From Aphanomyces cochlioides (lineage: Eukaryota > Oomycota > Saprolegniomycetes > Saprolegniales > Verrucalvaceae): DNA of 64,000 bases. The stretch covers positions 1 through 64,000 of the forward strand of contig JAHQRK010000005.1 in assembly GCA_019828595.1 (NCBI GenBank), read 5' to 3'. The notes under the pieces were generated by a model. The model made no database searches, had not been told where the DNA came from, and worked only from the letters and a program-made list of their open reading frames with translations. Positions 9,806-21,084 of this stretch are shown here, one piece after another (within the stretch, counting starts at the first letter, position 1; each line of letters starts with the position of its first letter). A program made the translations under genes and the position numbers.

Positions 9806-10900
9806 TTAGATGTAGGTTTTACGAATAGCTAACACTAAACCTTTAAAATACATACTACCTGTTGCGTTTTCAGGGAAGTACCAGCTGCGCCACATGAACT
9901 GATCCAGGTAGGATAGCAAGTCGTCAGTTTGAACTCCTCTCATGGCCTTCAAGTACTGCTTCACGCGTACTTCCCACACACCTTCAATTGACTGTGTGTG
10001 GGCACCATTGAGAGGGTTAACGAATTCGTAGAATGATTCACCCACATGTGCGTATAGCTCATGTGGGCTAGACTGGCATTGTTCGCCAAAGTACGTCTCT
10101 CGTTCCCAGAGACATACAACGCAAACTTGTCAGACATAATTAGTGTGCCTAGGGAGTATAAATTAGTGTAAATATGGATGTTTCACATACCTTTCTCAAT
10201 GTGCTTGGCAATAATCGGAAGGAGGGTGTTCTTCGTTCGAACGGTGCCCGTGAGGACACCGAACCACTTCTTCATTCTGCGGTCGACAAACAAACAGACA
10301 ACCAAACAGCCAGCGGTCTTCGTGCTGGGTACCGCGGCCATACTTCGACTTTTTCTTGAGCGAGGTTTCGTCGATCTCAACGATTGAGCCAACCCCTCCA
10401 ATCTAATAAATCGTGAGAATTTATAGAATATCATATTTTAGAGGTACGTTGACAGTGCATGCACGCATCTCGTCGGAGCAGATTTGGCGGCATTTCTTGC
10501 TCCATGTACTCACGGTCGTTTGGGATATGTTAAAGTCATCACACATTGCTTGTGATGATTCATTGTTGCCCAGTAATACAGGTTCCTGACAAGTCGAGCA
10601 ATAGGCATGCTCGACTTGGCAAAAAATGAGCTGCTTCTGAGGCCACGCTCGGTTTCGCAACCCGCTTGATGGCAGCGCCATCGCATCTGGGTCTTGCTGA
10701 GGTGCATTTCGTCGGAGCAATTAGGACAACTCATTTTATTACGAATTAGTCCTACCTAGTAATGGAGTGAGTGTGATTCATCAACATATTGGACTTACTC
10801 TCATGCACCATTCTACAGCGGTGATCTTGTTTACGGTTTCCTTCATGACCTCGTCGAACGTGTAGTCCGAGAGATCGGACAAGTCATACCGACTGTCCAT
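9806..10900 (-). pseudogene. ISXO2-like (Merlin/IS1595) transposase with three tiny introns, inactivated
   Basis: ATG is at 10900. A zinc ribbon (MSCPNCSDEM then CHQAGC) is followed by a helical region, IVEIDETSLKKKS with the catalytic Asp, a DRWLF/CLFVDRRMKKWF block and a C-terminal HTQSIEGVW with the catalytic Glu. GT-AG introns of 43, 45 and 42 nt (10756-10798, 10403-10447, 10149-10190) restore family order. Damage: an extra TTTG unit near 10280-10300 and another shift after SDKFALY. ISXO2-like transposases of this form belong to the Merlin superfamily. Confidence 0.75.
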
Positions 10901-11123
10901 TGCAAATTTGAAAATGCATGTCTTGTGAAGTGAATGGCCCTTATTGTTTGTGTTTAGTGGGGTTAGGGCATCTTTACCGGTACTGGCTATTCGGTAATCG
11001 GTATTTCATCGACTAGCCAATCATTGTAGAGTATGTTTCGATAGCCAGTCCAACGCCACACCGGTTTTCTTCCATTCTATTCCCTATTTGGACACGAGGT
11101 GGTGCTCTTGGTTGATTGTTTCC

Positions 11124-12431
11124 ATGTCCGACGACAGCGATGACGATGCCATCATGGAATACTTGTTTGATGAAGATGTGGACGTTGTCCAGTATATGTG
11201 TGAGAGCGTCAACGGCTCTTCAACTAGAGAGCAAGTGGAACGAAGTCGTCGTCGACCCAACTTGGATCGAGGAATAGCCGAAGGACACGAGCGGATTTTC
11301 AGGAATTACTTTTCCAATGCGTCAGTATACTCGTACAAACAATTCGAAAGACGTTTTCGTATGCCCAGCGCGTTGTTTTGCCGTATACTGCAAACTCTAC
11401 AAAGCAATACCACGTATTTTCAACAAACACGAGACGCCACCGGCAAACTTGGAGCGTCGTCTCTACAAAAAATGGCTGCAGCTATTCGTGTACTTGCATT
11501 TGGTGTGTCGTCAGACACCCAAGATGACTATTACGCTTGAGTGAATCAACAATTAACGAGTGCCGCCGTCAATTTTGCGCTGCTGTCGTTGATGAATTTG
11601 GAGAAATATATTTACGAGAGCCCAGTGCACGTGACATAGAAGAGTTGCTTGCTGCAGCTGAAAAACGAGGTGTACCTGGAATGCTTGGCTCTTTAGATTG
11701 CACTCATTGGCAATGGAAGAATTGCCCAACAAGTTATGCTGGTGCGTATCAAGGAAAATCGCAAGCTCCTACGATAGTACTTGAAGCAATTGCCGATCAT
11801 CGTTTGTGGATTTGGCACGCATTTTTTGGAATGCCTGGCTCGCTGAACGACATAAACGTCCTCAATCGATCTCACTTGTATGATAGATTGCTAGCTGGCA
11901 AGTCTCCTCCATGCAACTATATTTTATCTGGAACAGCACGATCAATTGGTTATGTTTTGGTCGATGGCATTTATCCTGCCTGGTCGACGTTTGTGCAGGG
12001 ATTTTCGAACAATGACAACGCAATGAAAGTACGAAATGCAGTGCAACGAAAATGACTTCATTTTCTAGGAATTCTTTACGAACTCTGTGTCAAAAAATCG
12101 TAAAGACGTCGAGCGCGCCTTTGGTGTTTTAAAAGCAAAATGGCACATCCTAGCAAAGCCATGTGCATTATGGTTTTCACATGAGATGGAACACATTATG
12201 AAGGCATGCATTATCATGCACAACATGATAATTGAGTACAATCTCAAAGCGAATCTGTACGATGATGAAGAGGTTGACGTTCAATCGCATTCACCGCAAC
12301 TCTATTTTGAACCGAATCCTATCGACCGAACTACATTGCAAGATCGTTTAGCTCATGCCAACTTGCGCAATGATCTCATGCAACATTTATGGACACTCAA
12401 AGGACAAGGATATATATTTCCATCAAGTTAA
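11124..12431 (+). pseudogene. Harbinger transposase (DDE_Tnp_4), one frameshift
   Basis: It starts with an acidic MSDDSDDDAIMEYLF. The domain has LGSLDCTHWQWKNCP (first Asp), YVLVDGIYPAW (second Asp) and RKDVERAFGVLKAKW (Glu), all intact. A 40-nt intron at 12029-12068 joins the second and third catalytic blocks in phase. The single defect is a missing base near 11537, where DDYYA should continue as RLSES. Restoring one C would reopen the frame, so decay is recent or an assembly error. Confidence 0.85.
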
Positions 12432-12451
12432 GTGCTCCAATGATTATCTGA

Positions 12452-13168
12452 CTAGCCAGAAGTTGAGTCGTCGTGACTTTGAGAGTATTTTTCAATATAA
12501 TTTTGCTTCATCAACTCAAACACTCTACGATTTTCATGTGGAATATCTTCAATTGACTTCGTGAGCATTTTCAACAGCATGTAGTGGCCGAATTGCTCGT
12601 TTTTTGATTCCATCGAGGCACTGATACGGCCAAGTGATGTGTTGCCATTATTCTCTTTTTTTGCGCATTTCTTGCCTTTTGGTCGCGCAGAGATCTCATT
12701 GTTCGCTCGACTTTCATCACTCAGCGACGCCCCAATGTCGAGTTCATTGTTTAGTGAGCACCGTTTTCGACTGATTGATTTGGAAGCCCACTTTGGACTT
12801 TGTTTTAATTCTTCCCAGCAATGCATGTACTTGAATTGTTTCTTGTTCGTTCACCTTGTATATTCGGCAATTGCATCGCGCAGCACATTATCGGTATTTG
12901 CCCCACTTGGCAAGCTTCAGACGACAAAGTCATGACACCCCACAAACCGCTGAACCTCCTTGTTGATGTTACTGAAGTGATTCATGAGGGCGTCCGCTGT
13001 TCTTTCGGTGGTTTCCCACGGCAAATGGGAAACCCAATGATTGAATATGCTTCCCCAAAATGACGCTGACGTCTGATCTGTACCAACGACAGGATCTTCG
13101 CTTATCACGATCCAAGAGCGGCACAATTGGCGATCTTCGTGCTCGCTATACGCCACACCCCTGCCCAT
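12452..13168 (-). pseudogene. Harbinger accessory Myb/SANT-like gene, frameshifted
   Basis: The N-terminal frame (12917-13168) reads YSEHEDRQLCRSW, DPVVGTDQTSASFWGS and a second helix, the Myb/NAM-like DNA-binding module that accompanies PIF/Harbinger transposases. The C-terminal frame (12452-12826) has a basic KGKKCAKKE and a long helix. The two frames do not join directly between 12826 and 12917. The gene converges on the transposase with 20 bp between stops. Confidence 0.7.
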
Positions 13169-13332
13169 GATTCACCTTTCAAACCGAAATAGCCTGACTG
13201 GCTATTGATGCAAAGAAAAGCCAGTCATCTATTTAAAATAGCGAATAGCCACACCGGTGTGGAGATTTTTGGCTATTTTCCGGATAAATCATAGGAAATA
13301 GCGAATAGAGACCACCGTTAAAGATGCTCTTA

Positions 13333-13680
13333 GAATGGAGTGGTATCCTTTTTCTAAGTATATGAAATGGATGGTTCTCTGTCAGTGGCGCGCAACAGTG
13401 GGGGTCGATTGGAGTTGATAACGTATCCGGATAATTATTTATTTGATCCGGAAATATTGTTAGCTTCCATGTTGTTCGGATAATTATCCTGATTGTTTGA
13501 TACAGGTCACAAGTCTCCAGTGGGGTTGGTTTGGAGTGAGCTTTCGCCATCCATGCGCGAATTTCTTCAATACTCTAAGATATGGTATTGATTTATACAG
13601 TAATTTTGCGACTCGAGGGGTTTGGGGGTTGCAGATCTTGGTTTTTCTGCATTTTGACTTCACAGTGTGGCCGTCAAACC
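13333..13680. other. Intergenic stretch with YOS1 promoter motifs
   Basis: TCCGGATAATTATTTATTTGATCCGG-like sequence near 13428-13455 and a GGGGTTTGGGGGTT tract near 13617-13630 lie upstream of YOS1. The SPVGLVW fragment around 13515 mirrors the remnant at 7640. No complete gene. Confidence 0.4.
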
Positions 13681-14003
13681 ATGGGATTCATCTGGACATT
13701 CATCATGACGAGCCTTCTCACGACGAATGCGCTGGCAATTCTGAATGAGAAGCGTTTCCTTCGACAGTGTACGTGAATTGGGCTCGACGGTTGTCTTATT
13801 TCCTTTCATAGACGGGCTCCATCAAGTCGATAACTCCGAAGGACCCCCAAGCGTGAAGAATCAAATCGCAGGACTACTCACTGCAGTTCAATACACTCGA
13901 GGTAAGCTTCATGCAAGCCGCATCTTCATTATTTCATCTTGCTGCAGTCTTGCTTATTCCGATTAATGTGGTTGCAATTGCATTGGAGCTTCTCCTCGGC
14001 TAG
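13681..14003 (+). CDS. YOS1: Yos1/IER3IP1-like secretory pathway protein
   Basis: Three exons (13681-13768, 13812-13901, 13948-14003) joined over introns of 43 and 46 nt give 77 residues, close to the usual 80-87. The N-terminal hydrophobic helix contains TSLLTTNALAILNE followed by RFL. The middle has SVKNQIAGLLTAVQYTR, and the protein ends in a second hydrophobic helix ALELLLG at the stop. This order is diagnostic for Yos1, a small ER-Golgi membrane protein that works with Yip1/Yif1 in COPII vesicle transport. Splice phases agree at both junctions. The start follows a telomere-like G tract by about 50 bp. Confidence 0.92.
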
Positions 14004-14278
14004 CAATTATCATATTCCATGAACAAACAATTTTCCTTTTATCCTAATCCTATGATGCAAGCGCGTGCCACTAACTTGTTCGTCTTTCTGTGTCCATGAC
14101 CGCCTCATTGTTGCATTTGCACAATCTGCATCCCTCATTATCCTCTGCTTCGTCACGAGCCCTTTAGTTGTAGTTCCACGTCAATGTCTAATGCTAGTTT
14201 CTCTCATGCTTCGCGAAAAATTCTCAATCGTGAGTAAAACTCATCTGTGCATTGATGTCCTTACAAAGATTCACTCAT
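14004..14278. other. Shared 3' region between convergent YOS1 and the CX9C gene
   Basis: The two genes converge with 275 bp between stop codons. The stretch is T-rich and holds no supported gene. Confidence 0.5.
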
Positions 14279-14596
14279 TCAATGGCCTCCATCACCGTGC
14301 GATTTTCCTTTGCTTTCTTGTTCCTTGTGGACAATCATAGCATTCATTCGGGCAAGCTACAAGTATACGTTTAAGATCACATTCTTCGCAAGTGCGATCA
14401 AACCTCCTTCTTGTGGTGCAAGCATTCGAGGTAGTCTTCCACGGCAGCGACGCATTGACCAGGCAATTCCGCTTCTTTCTACATAGTGCATGAGTTGATG
14501 AAACGTAAAGCGTCTTCATACGTTGCATCGCTCAACATCTTTCCAGAAGGCGTAGCAGCGGTTCGCCGTTCCCTTGAAGCCAAACCCAGACGACAT
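14279..14596 (-). CDS. NDUFS5: Twin CX9C protein, complex I NDUFS5-like
   Basis: Exons 14522-14596, 14404-14478 and 14279-14356, separated by introns of 43 and 47 nt, encode 75 residues. It starts MSSGFGFKGTANR, then CYAFWKDVERC and CVAAVEDYLEC, two exact C-x9-C motifs, and a short hydrophilic tail ending GDGGH-like sequence. Twin CX9C proteins are oxidised by Mia40 in the mitochondrial intermembrane space. The short N-terminus before the first motif and the LHHKKE segment after the second resemble the 15-kDa subunit NDUFS5 of NADH:ubiquinone oxidoreductase. A different small CHCH protein is possible. Confidence 0.78.
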
Positions 14597-15005
14597 TCTT
14601 GCGGTGGTGACTTTGGAATCAACGGTGGCGAAGTTGGTGGCTTTCCTGCAAGAATCAATATACATTTTCACAGTCAACCCAATATGCGGACTATCCGGTA
14701 AAGTGAGCAAAACTAGCGCTCAAAAGCTTGATTGATGAGAAACTGAAGGCATAATCATGCTTGAAAGCTCATGGACATGCCATAGCACTCCCATCTTGAA
14801 TGTAGACTTTTCTTCACGGCCCTTTATCTCGTAATTACACGAGAGAATGAGAGAAATTGGGGAATAGTACATGTATTCTATGCCGAAGACGATGAGGTGA
14901 TTCGAGTCATTATACATACCCAGGTGCAAGCTTGCCTCTAGTAGAAGTTGATGGTCACTAAGGTGTACTCCTAGAGTAATTTATGTTTCACTCCTTGTCG
15001 AATCT

Positions 15006-15205
15006 ATGCCAGCCCCTTCCCAGATACTTCGCATGCAGCGATATTTTCCAGTTTAACTCAACCCGCTGCCGTCGCTCCATTTCAATTATCAGTGTTTCAG
15101 AAGGTGAGAAGAATGTCAATAGACCTGCAAGGAGCCGCAGTCCTTGATCTGTTCCCCATAAACCTCTCATTTTCCTCCAAACCTTTCAAAATGGATACTT
15201 TTTGA
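15006..15205 (+). CDS. Small spliced hypothetical protein, 49 aa
   Basis: Exon 1 (15006-15050) starts MPAPSQILRMQRYFP; a 50-nt GT-AG intron (15051-15100) leads to exon 2, reading KVRRMSIDLQGAAVLDLF and ending at TGA 15203-15205. The join keeps the frame, and the intron fits the local size class. I do not recognise the product. It might be a fragment of a longer gene. The region 14600-15000 shows nothing else convincing. Confidence 0.35.
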
Positions 15206-15253
15206 CAATTCAAATTGGATTGACCTGTCTTAACCTATACTTTCAAACTCGAT

Positions 15254-15421
15254 ATGAAAGTTATCGACATCCAGGACTTGACGGAAACTCTGGAGGGAGA
15301 CGCAATTACACGCGTCCTCTTTGCACCAGCTCGTACATTTAAATGCGACGGAGGAATTTCGATGCAGCCCATCATTCATTTTGTGTCTCTGGACCAGAAA
15401 GTAATCCAGTTCAAGAATTGA
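15254..15421 (+). CDS. Small hypothetical ORF, 55 aa
   Basis: The frame from ATG 15254 to TGA 15419-15421 reads [18 protein letters not shown], then RVLFAPART and FVSLDQKV. The composition is protein-like and it lies in the same direction as the ORF just upstream, so both could belong to one transcript. No family recognised. It may be chance. Confidence 0.25.
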   Translation: MKVIDIQDLTETLEGDAITRVLFAPARTFKCDGGISMQPIIHFVSLDQKVIQFKN

Positions 15422-15566
15422 CAGAGAAACGTACGTTAAAGGCAGCATGACTCTTTTATCTTGGAATTTGTATGCAATTCTTGAAGTACGAAATGAATAT
15501 CGACATCAAGAGAACAAACTTAGGTGGGTTTCTCCACCGACCATTCTTTTTCATTTTAAGAAAGAC

Positions 15567-16867
15567 ATGTTCGGCGGCGGCTTTGAATCGTTCTTTGGCA
15601 GCGGCTACGATGGACATGGTCATGGAGGCCCATCCAAGCCAGTAGACAACAGTGCCTACTACGAAACACTTGGTGTACCTAAAACCGCCAGTGCCGCCGA
15701 CATCAAGAAGGCATACCGCAAGCTGGCTCTCAAGAACCATCCTGACAAGGGCGGTGATCCTGAATTGGTGCGTGACGCGATTGTTTAATGAATTGCTCAT
15801 GTGTCTGTCTGCAGTTCAAGAACATCACAGTCGCTTACGAAGTATTGTCAGACCCTGAAAGGCGTGAATTGTACGACCAATATGGCGAAGAAGGCTTGCA
15901 ACAAGGTGGCGGTGGACATCCTGGCGCGGATATCTTCAGTCAAATGTTCGGTGGTCGTGGCGGCCCACGAAACCGCGGTCCTGCTCGCGGTGAAGATCTT
16001 ACGCACCCCCTCAAGGTGTCGTTGGAAGATTTGTACAACGGCAAGACGGTCAAGCTTGCCGTGAACCGCGATGTCTTGTGCGGCAGCTGCTCTGGCCGCG
16101 GTGGTCCTGAAGGCGCTGAAACCACGTGTAATACCTGTAATGGCCGTGGTATGCGCATCCAAATGCGCCAAATTGGCCCTGGCATGGTCCAACAAGTCCA
16201 ATCTGTGTGTCCCGACTGCCGTGGTCAAGGCAAGACTATTCGCGAATCCGACAAGTGCAAAGTTTGTAAGGGTAACAAAGTCACCAAGGAACGCAAGGTG
16301 TTGGAAGTGCACATCGAAAAGGGTATGCGCAACGGCCAGCGCATCACATTCAGCGGCGAAGCTGACCAAGCGCCTGGTACCATCCCAGGTGACATTATTT
16401 TTGTCGTGCAAGAGAAGGAACATGCTGTCTTCCAACGCAAGGGCGGCAACTTGATCATGGAAAAGAAGATCACCTTGGTCGAAGCGTTGTGCGGCTTCGA
16501 AACGATTGTCGAGCACTTGGATGGTCGTCACTTGCACATCAAGTCGATTGCTGGTGAAGTGATCAAGCCCAACCAATTCAAAGCTGTCAACGGTGAAGGC
16601 ATGCCTCAACACGGCAATCCTTTCGTCAAGGGACAGCTTGTTATCCTCTTCAAGGTGGAATTCCCAACCAAGTTGACCCCCGATCAATCCCGAGTCCTCC
16701 AAACGGTCTTCCAAATGCCTGCTCGTGTCCAACCCAGCAGCGACGCTGAAGAAGCGTTCTTGACCGACTTTGATGCCGATGCCGCTCAAGAACAAGCCCA
16801 ACGTGATGCGTATGATTCGGACGATGACCGTGGTCAACCTCGTGGTGTGCAATGCCAGCAGCAATAA
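15567..16867 (+). CDS. Type A DnaJ (Hsp40) co-chaperone, copy A
   Basis: Exons 15567-15767 and 15815-16867, with a 47-nt intron, encode 417 residues. The J domain has [20 protein letters not shown] and HPDKGG. A G/F-rich linker follows, then four zinc repeats ([32 protein letters not shown]) and the client-binding C-terminal domains. It stimulates Hsp70 ATPase and delivers clients. The last residues, CQQQ, form a CaaX box suited to farnesylation, as in Ydj1/DNAJA1. The start lies 6 bp after a CATTCTTTTTCATTTT stretch that resembles an oomycete initiator. An intronless paralogue lies 6 kb away in the opposite orientation. Confidence 0.95.
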
Positions 16868-17002
16868 GACACAATTAAATATAAGTCTGAACCCCTACAA
16901 CCCTTTAACCCCTTGACACCCAAATATAAAATGATACGGGTTTAGAATGTGAACAAGAAGAATTTAAAAGATTTGACAGGTTTTGAATTTATACGGCTGA
17001 AA

Positions 17003-20000
17003 ATGGAGCGCAGTTTGGAATTTGCCATGGACTACACGAGTGATTCCAGCGTTTCGCAGGAAGATGCGTGGGCAGTCATTTCGGCGTACTTCGAGGAGAA
17101 AGGTCTCGTCCGTCAGCAGCTCGACTCGTTTGATGAGTTTATTCAGAACACCATGCAGGAATTGATCGATGACTCGCGCTCGATTCGCATCACTCCGGAA
17201 GCACAGTACAACCCAGGTCAAAAGAGCAATCGCGTCACGGACACCATCTATCAAATCCAGTTTGGCCAGATTTACTTGAGTAGATGTACTATGACAGAGA
17301 GTGATGGAAGTACATCTGTCATGTTTCCACACGAAGCTCGTCTTCGCAACTTGACGTACTCAGCTCCACTCTATGTTGATGTGACGTGCCAAAAGTTCCA
17401 AGCTGGCACCGTACCCATTGAAGAGCAATTGCCATATGAAGAAGAAAAAACTGCAAAAGAATTCATCGGCAGTATTCCTATCATGTTGCGCTCCAAGTAC
17501 TGTGTCTTGACCGACAAATCCGACAAGGAATTGACCGAATTGAACGAATGTGTCTACGATCAAGGGGGCTACTTCATTATCAACGGCAGTGAAAAGGTCT
17601 TGATTGCTCAAGAACGTATGAGTAACAACCACGTCTACTGCTTCAAGAAGTCCAGCATTTCCAAATATTCCTGGGTATGTGAAACCAGGAGTCACGTTGA
17701 GCGCGGTGCCCGTCCAACTTCCACCATGTATGTTCAAATGTATGCAAAATCTGGCGGTAAATCTGCCGTCTCTGGTCATCAAATTCGTGCTGTGATCCCT
17801 TACATCCGTCAAGATATCCCTGTTGTGATTATTTTCCGTGCCCTTGGTTTTGTTGCCGACCGCGAAATCTTGGAACACATTTGCTACGATTTTTCTGATG
17901 TTGAACTTATGGAGCGCTTCAAGCCTTCTCTCGAAGAAGCCTTTGTGATCCAAGAACAAGAAGTTGCTTTGGATTTTATTGGCCGTCGTGGTTCTGCCAT
18001 CAACGTGTCAAAGGCCGACCGTTTGCGCTATGCTCAAGATATTTTGCAAAAGGAAATGCTTCCGCACGTTGGTGTCGAAGACCACAACGAAACCAAGAAG
18101 GCCTATTTCTTGGGTTATGTTGTGCATAAACTTCTCATGTGCTCGTTGGGCCGTCTTGGTGAAGACGATCGTGATCACTACGGTAACAAGCGTTTGGATT
18201 TGGCTGGTCCCTTGCTCGGTGGTCTTTTCCGAATCTTGTTCAAGAAATTGACCAAGGATGTTAAGGGTTACCTTCAAAAGTGTGTCGATGCTGGCCGTGA
18301 TTTCCAATTGAGTTTGGCCATCAAATCGAAGACCATTTCGAACGGCTTGCGCTATTCTTTGGCTACGGGCAATTGGGGTATGCAAAAGACTGCATCCAAA
18401 GCCGGTGTCTCTCAAGTGTTGAATCGATTGACGTACGCTTCGTCGCTCTCACATTTGCGTCGTTTAAACACGCCATTGGGTCGTGAAGGTAAACAAGCCA
18501 AGCCTCGTCAACTGCACAATACTCACTGGGGTATGATTTGCCCTGCTGAGACCCCCGAAGGCCAAGCCGTCGGTCTCGTGAAGAATTTGGCCTTGATGGC
18601 TTACATTTCTGTTGGGTCCCCACAAGCTCCTATTCTGGTGTTTTTGGAAGAATGGGCGACCGAAAACCTTGAAGAAATTAATCCTCAAATTATTCCCCAT
18701 GCTACGAAGATTTTCGTGAATGGTAACTGGGTCGGTGTGCATCGGGAACCGAATGAATTGGTCAAGACGCTTCGCTCTCTCCGACGGTCCGTTTAATCGT
18801 GTATGCTTGTCTCACTAAATTTCGTAGATGCGTGGATATTGATGCTGAAGTGTCTGTCATTCGCGATCTCATGCAGAAGGAATTGCGCATTTATACCGAT
18901 GCTGGTCGTGTCTGCCGTCCTCTGTTCATCGTCGAGAACAATCGTCTGCTCTTGCAAAAGCAGCACGTCGTCAAATTGCAAAACCACAAGCATACTCAAT
19001 TCCGATGGCACAATTTGTTAACTGAGGGTGTTGTCGAATTGATAGACACTGAAGAAGAGGAAGTATGTATGATTGCCATGGAGCCCAAGGACTTGCGCAA
19101 TACCCGACAAGTGTACACGCATTGTGAAATCCATCCATCGATGATTTTGGGTATTTGTGCGTCGATTATTCCATTTCCAGATCACAACCAAAGTCCTCGT
19201 AACACTTACCAGAGTGCCATGGGAAAGCAGGCCATGGTAAATGCTACTCACGACTTATTCAATATTCATAATTGTACTAGGGTATATACAGTTCGAACTT
19301 TCGAGCGCGTATGGATACCATGGCAAACATTCTCAATTATCCACAGAAGCCTCTAGTGACGACTCGTGCGATGGAATATCTGCATTTCCGAGAATTGCCC
19401 AGTGGTGTTAATGCTATCGTGGGTATTGCGACGTACACTGGTTACAATCAAGAAGATTCCCTTATTATGAACCAAAGTGCAATCGATCGTGGTCTTTTCC
19501 GCTCCACGTTTTATCGCTGCTATGTCGATCAAGAGCGCAACAAATCCCCCCATGGTATTGGCGGTGGTTCAGGCTTTATGAATTGCGAAGAATTTGAAAA
19601 GCCAACGCGCGCGACCTGTTTGCGTCTCAAGCACGGCTCGTATCACAAATTGGATCAAGATGGTTTGGTTGCCCCTGGTACTCGTGTTTCTGGAGGAGAC
19701 ATCATTATTGGAAAAACATCCCCTTTGCCAAGCAGTGACGAAAATGGTCTTGAAGCTCGTCACCAAAAACGCGATGCATCCACGTCCTTGCGTACTCATG
19801 AAAACGGCATTATCGACTCCGTCATGCTCACAACTAACGCCGAAGGCTTCAAATTCACCAAAGTTCGCTTCCGCAACATTCGTGTCCCCCAAATTGGTGA
19901 CAAGTTTGCTTCTCGTCACGGGCAGAAGGGTACGATCGGGATGACGTATCGTCAAGAAGACATGCCATTTACGATTGAAGGTTTGTCGTCCTCTTGCGTC

Positions 20001-20685
20001 GTCTTTTCATGATTGCTGTGTAGGTGTGACGCCTGATATTATTGTGAATCCCCATGCTATTCCATCTCGTATGACAATTGGGCACTTGATTGAATGTCTT
20101 TTGGGCAAAGTGAGTTCTCAAACGGGTGATGAAGGTGATGCCACCCCTTTCACGGATGTGACTGTCCAAGCCATTTCGGACACATTGCACAGTCTCGGAT
20201 ACCAGAGGTTTGGTAACGAAGTCATGTACAACGGCCACACGGGCCGTCGTCTACAAGCGCAGATTTTCATCGGACCCACGTTTTATCAACGTCTCAAGCA
20301 CATGGTCGACGATAAGATTCACTCTCGATCGCGTGGTCCAGTGACCATGTTGACCCGCCAACCTCTGGAAGGTCGTGCCCGCGAAGGTGGTTTGCGTATG
20401 GGTGAAATGGAACGTGATTGCTTGATCTCCCATGGATCTGCCAATTTCCTCATGGATCGTCTGTTCGCCAACTCGGATGCTTACCGCGTTCACGTATGCG
20501 ACCTCTGCGGTATCATTGCCATTGCCAACTTGCGCAAGATGACATTCGAATGCCGCACGTGTCGAAACAAGACACAGATTTCCCAAGTGCACATTCCATA
20601 CTCGTGCAAGTTGCTCTTCCAAGAACTCATGGCCATGAGCATTGCTCCTCGTTTGTTCACGATGGGAAATCCCAACAAAGCCTAG
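17003..20685 (+). CDS. RPB2: RNA polymerase II second-largest subunit
   Basis: Four exons (17003-18786, 18828-19236, 19281-19980, 20024-20685) with introns of 41, 44 and 43 nt encode 1184 residues, the normal RPB2 length. Recognisable blocks include [87 protein letters not shown] and the C-terminal zinc site (CDLCG, CRTCRN). The hybrid-binding and wall domains are in order. ATG 17003 is taken as the start; ATG 17027 in a strong gccATGg context is an equally good choice. DnaJ A ends only 135 bp upstream. Confidence 0.95.
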
Positions 20686-20709
20686 TCTATTTTATAATTT
20701 GTGTACAAG

Positions 20710-21084
20710 ATGATGCTCCAATTGCGTTTGATCTGGCAGGTCGTTGCCTGGATTGGCGTCGGCCTTCTCCTCTACCTCTCTCTCACGCCTCGTCCAGTTG
20801 AGATTCCTGTCGAACATGGCGACAAGTATGGGCACACGCTGGCGTACTTTGTCCTGACAATTTGGTGGGCCCAATTGCGTATCAACCGGTGGCATCTCGT
20901 TGGAGCATTTATCGCATTGGGCGTTGCGATTGAATTCGCCCAAGGCTGGACTGGCTATCGATCATTCGATTATTACGACATGGTTGGCAACACCGTTGGA
21001 GTCCTCTTTGGAGCACTCCTTGCCATACTTGTGCCGAATCCACTCGACGCCATCAATGCCGTCTTCCACCCCAAAACAACATAA
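20710..21084 (+). CDS. VanZ-like integral membrane protein, bacterial in type
   Basis: A single exon encodes 124 residues with about four hydrophobic segments. Motifs: LTPRPVEIP, DKYGHTLAYFVL, GVAIEFAQGWTGYRSFDY, DMVGNTVGVLFGA. This is the compact VanZ-family fold common in bacteria, where its function is mostly unknown apart from a link to teicoplanin resistance in one member. It starts 24 bp after the RPB2 stop, so its promoter would have to lie inside RPB2 or it is read through. The lack of introns and bacterial look suggest horizontal transfer, though eukaryotic VanZ-like genes exist. Composition does not stand out by eye. Confidence 0.82.
   Translation: MMLQLRLIWQVVAWIGVGLLLYLSLTPRPVEIPVEHGDKYGHTLAYFVLTIWWAQLRINRWHLVGAFIALGVAIEFAQGWTGYRSFDYYDMVGNTVGVLFGALLAILVPNPLDAINAVFHPKTT

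Larger units (their letters stand above)
10966..13329. mobile_element. PIF/Harbinger element 1, 2364 bp
   Basis: The termini are GGGCATCTTTA and TAAAGATGCTC, flanked on both sides by TTA (10963-10965 and 13330-13332), the 3-bp target duplication typical of PIF/Harbinger. It carries convergent transposase and Myb-like genes. CCGGT-type inverted motifs continue inside the termini. The same terminal hexamer type G(A/G)GCATC marks the elements at 41348 and 60271. Confidence 0.85.

Noticed and set aside
15848..16864. 338-codon minus-strand ORF opposite DnaJ A
   Set aside because: Antisense shadow of a conserved chaperone gene; no family motifs and length explained by codon bias.
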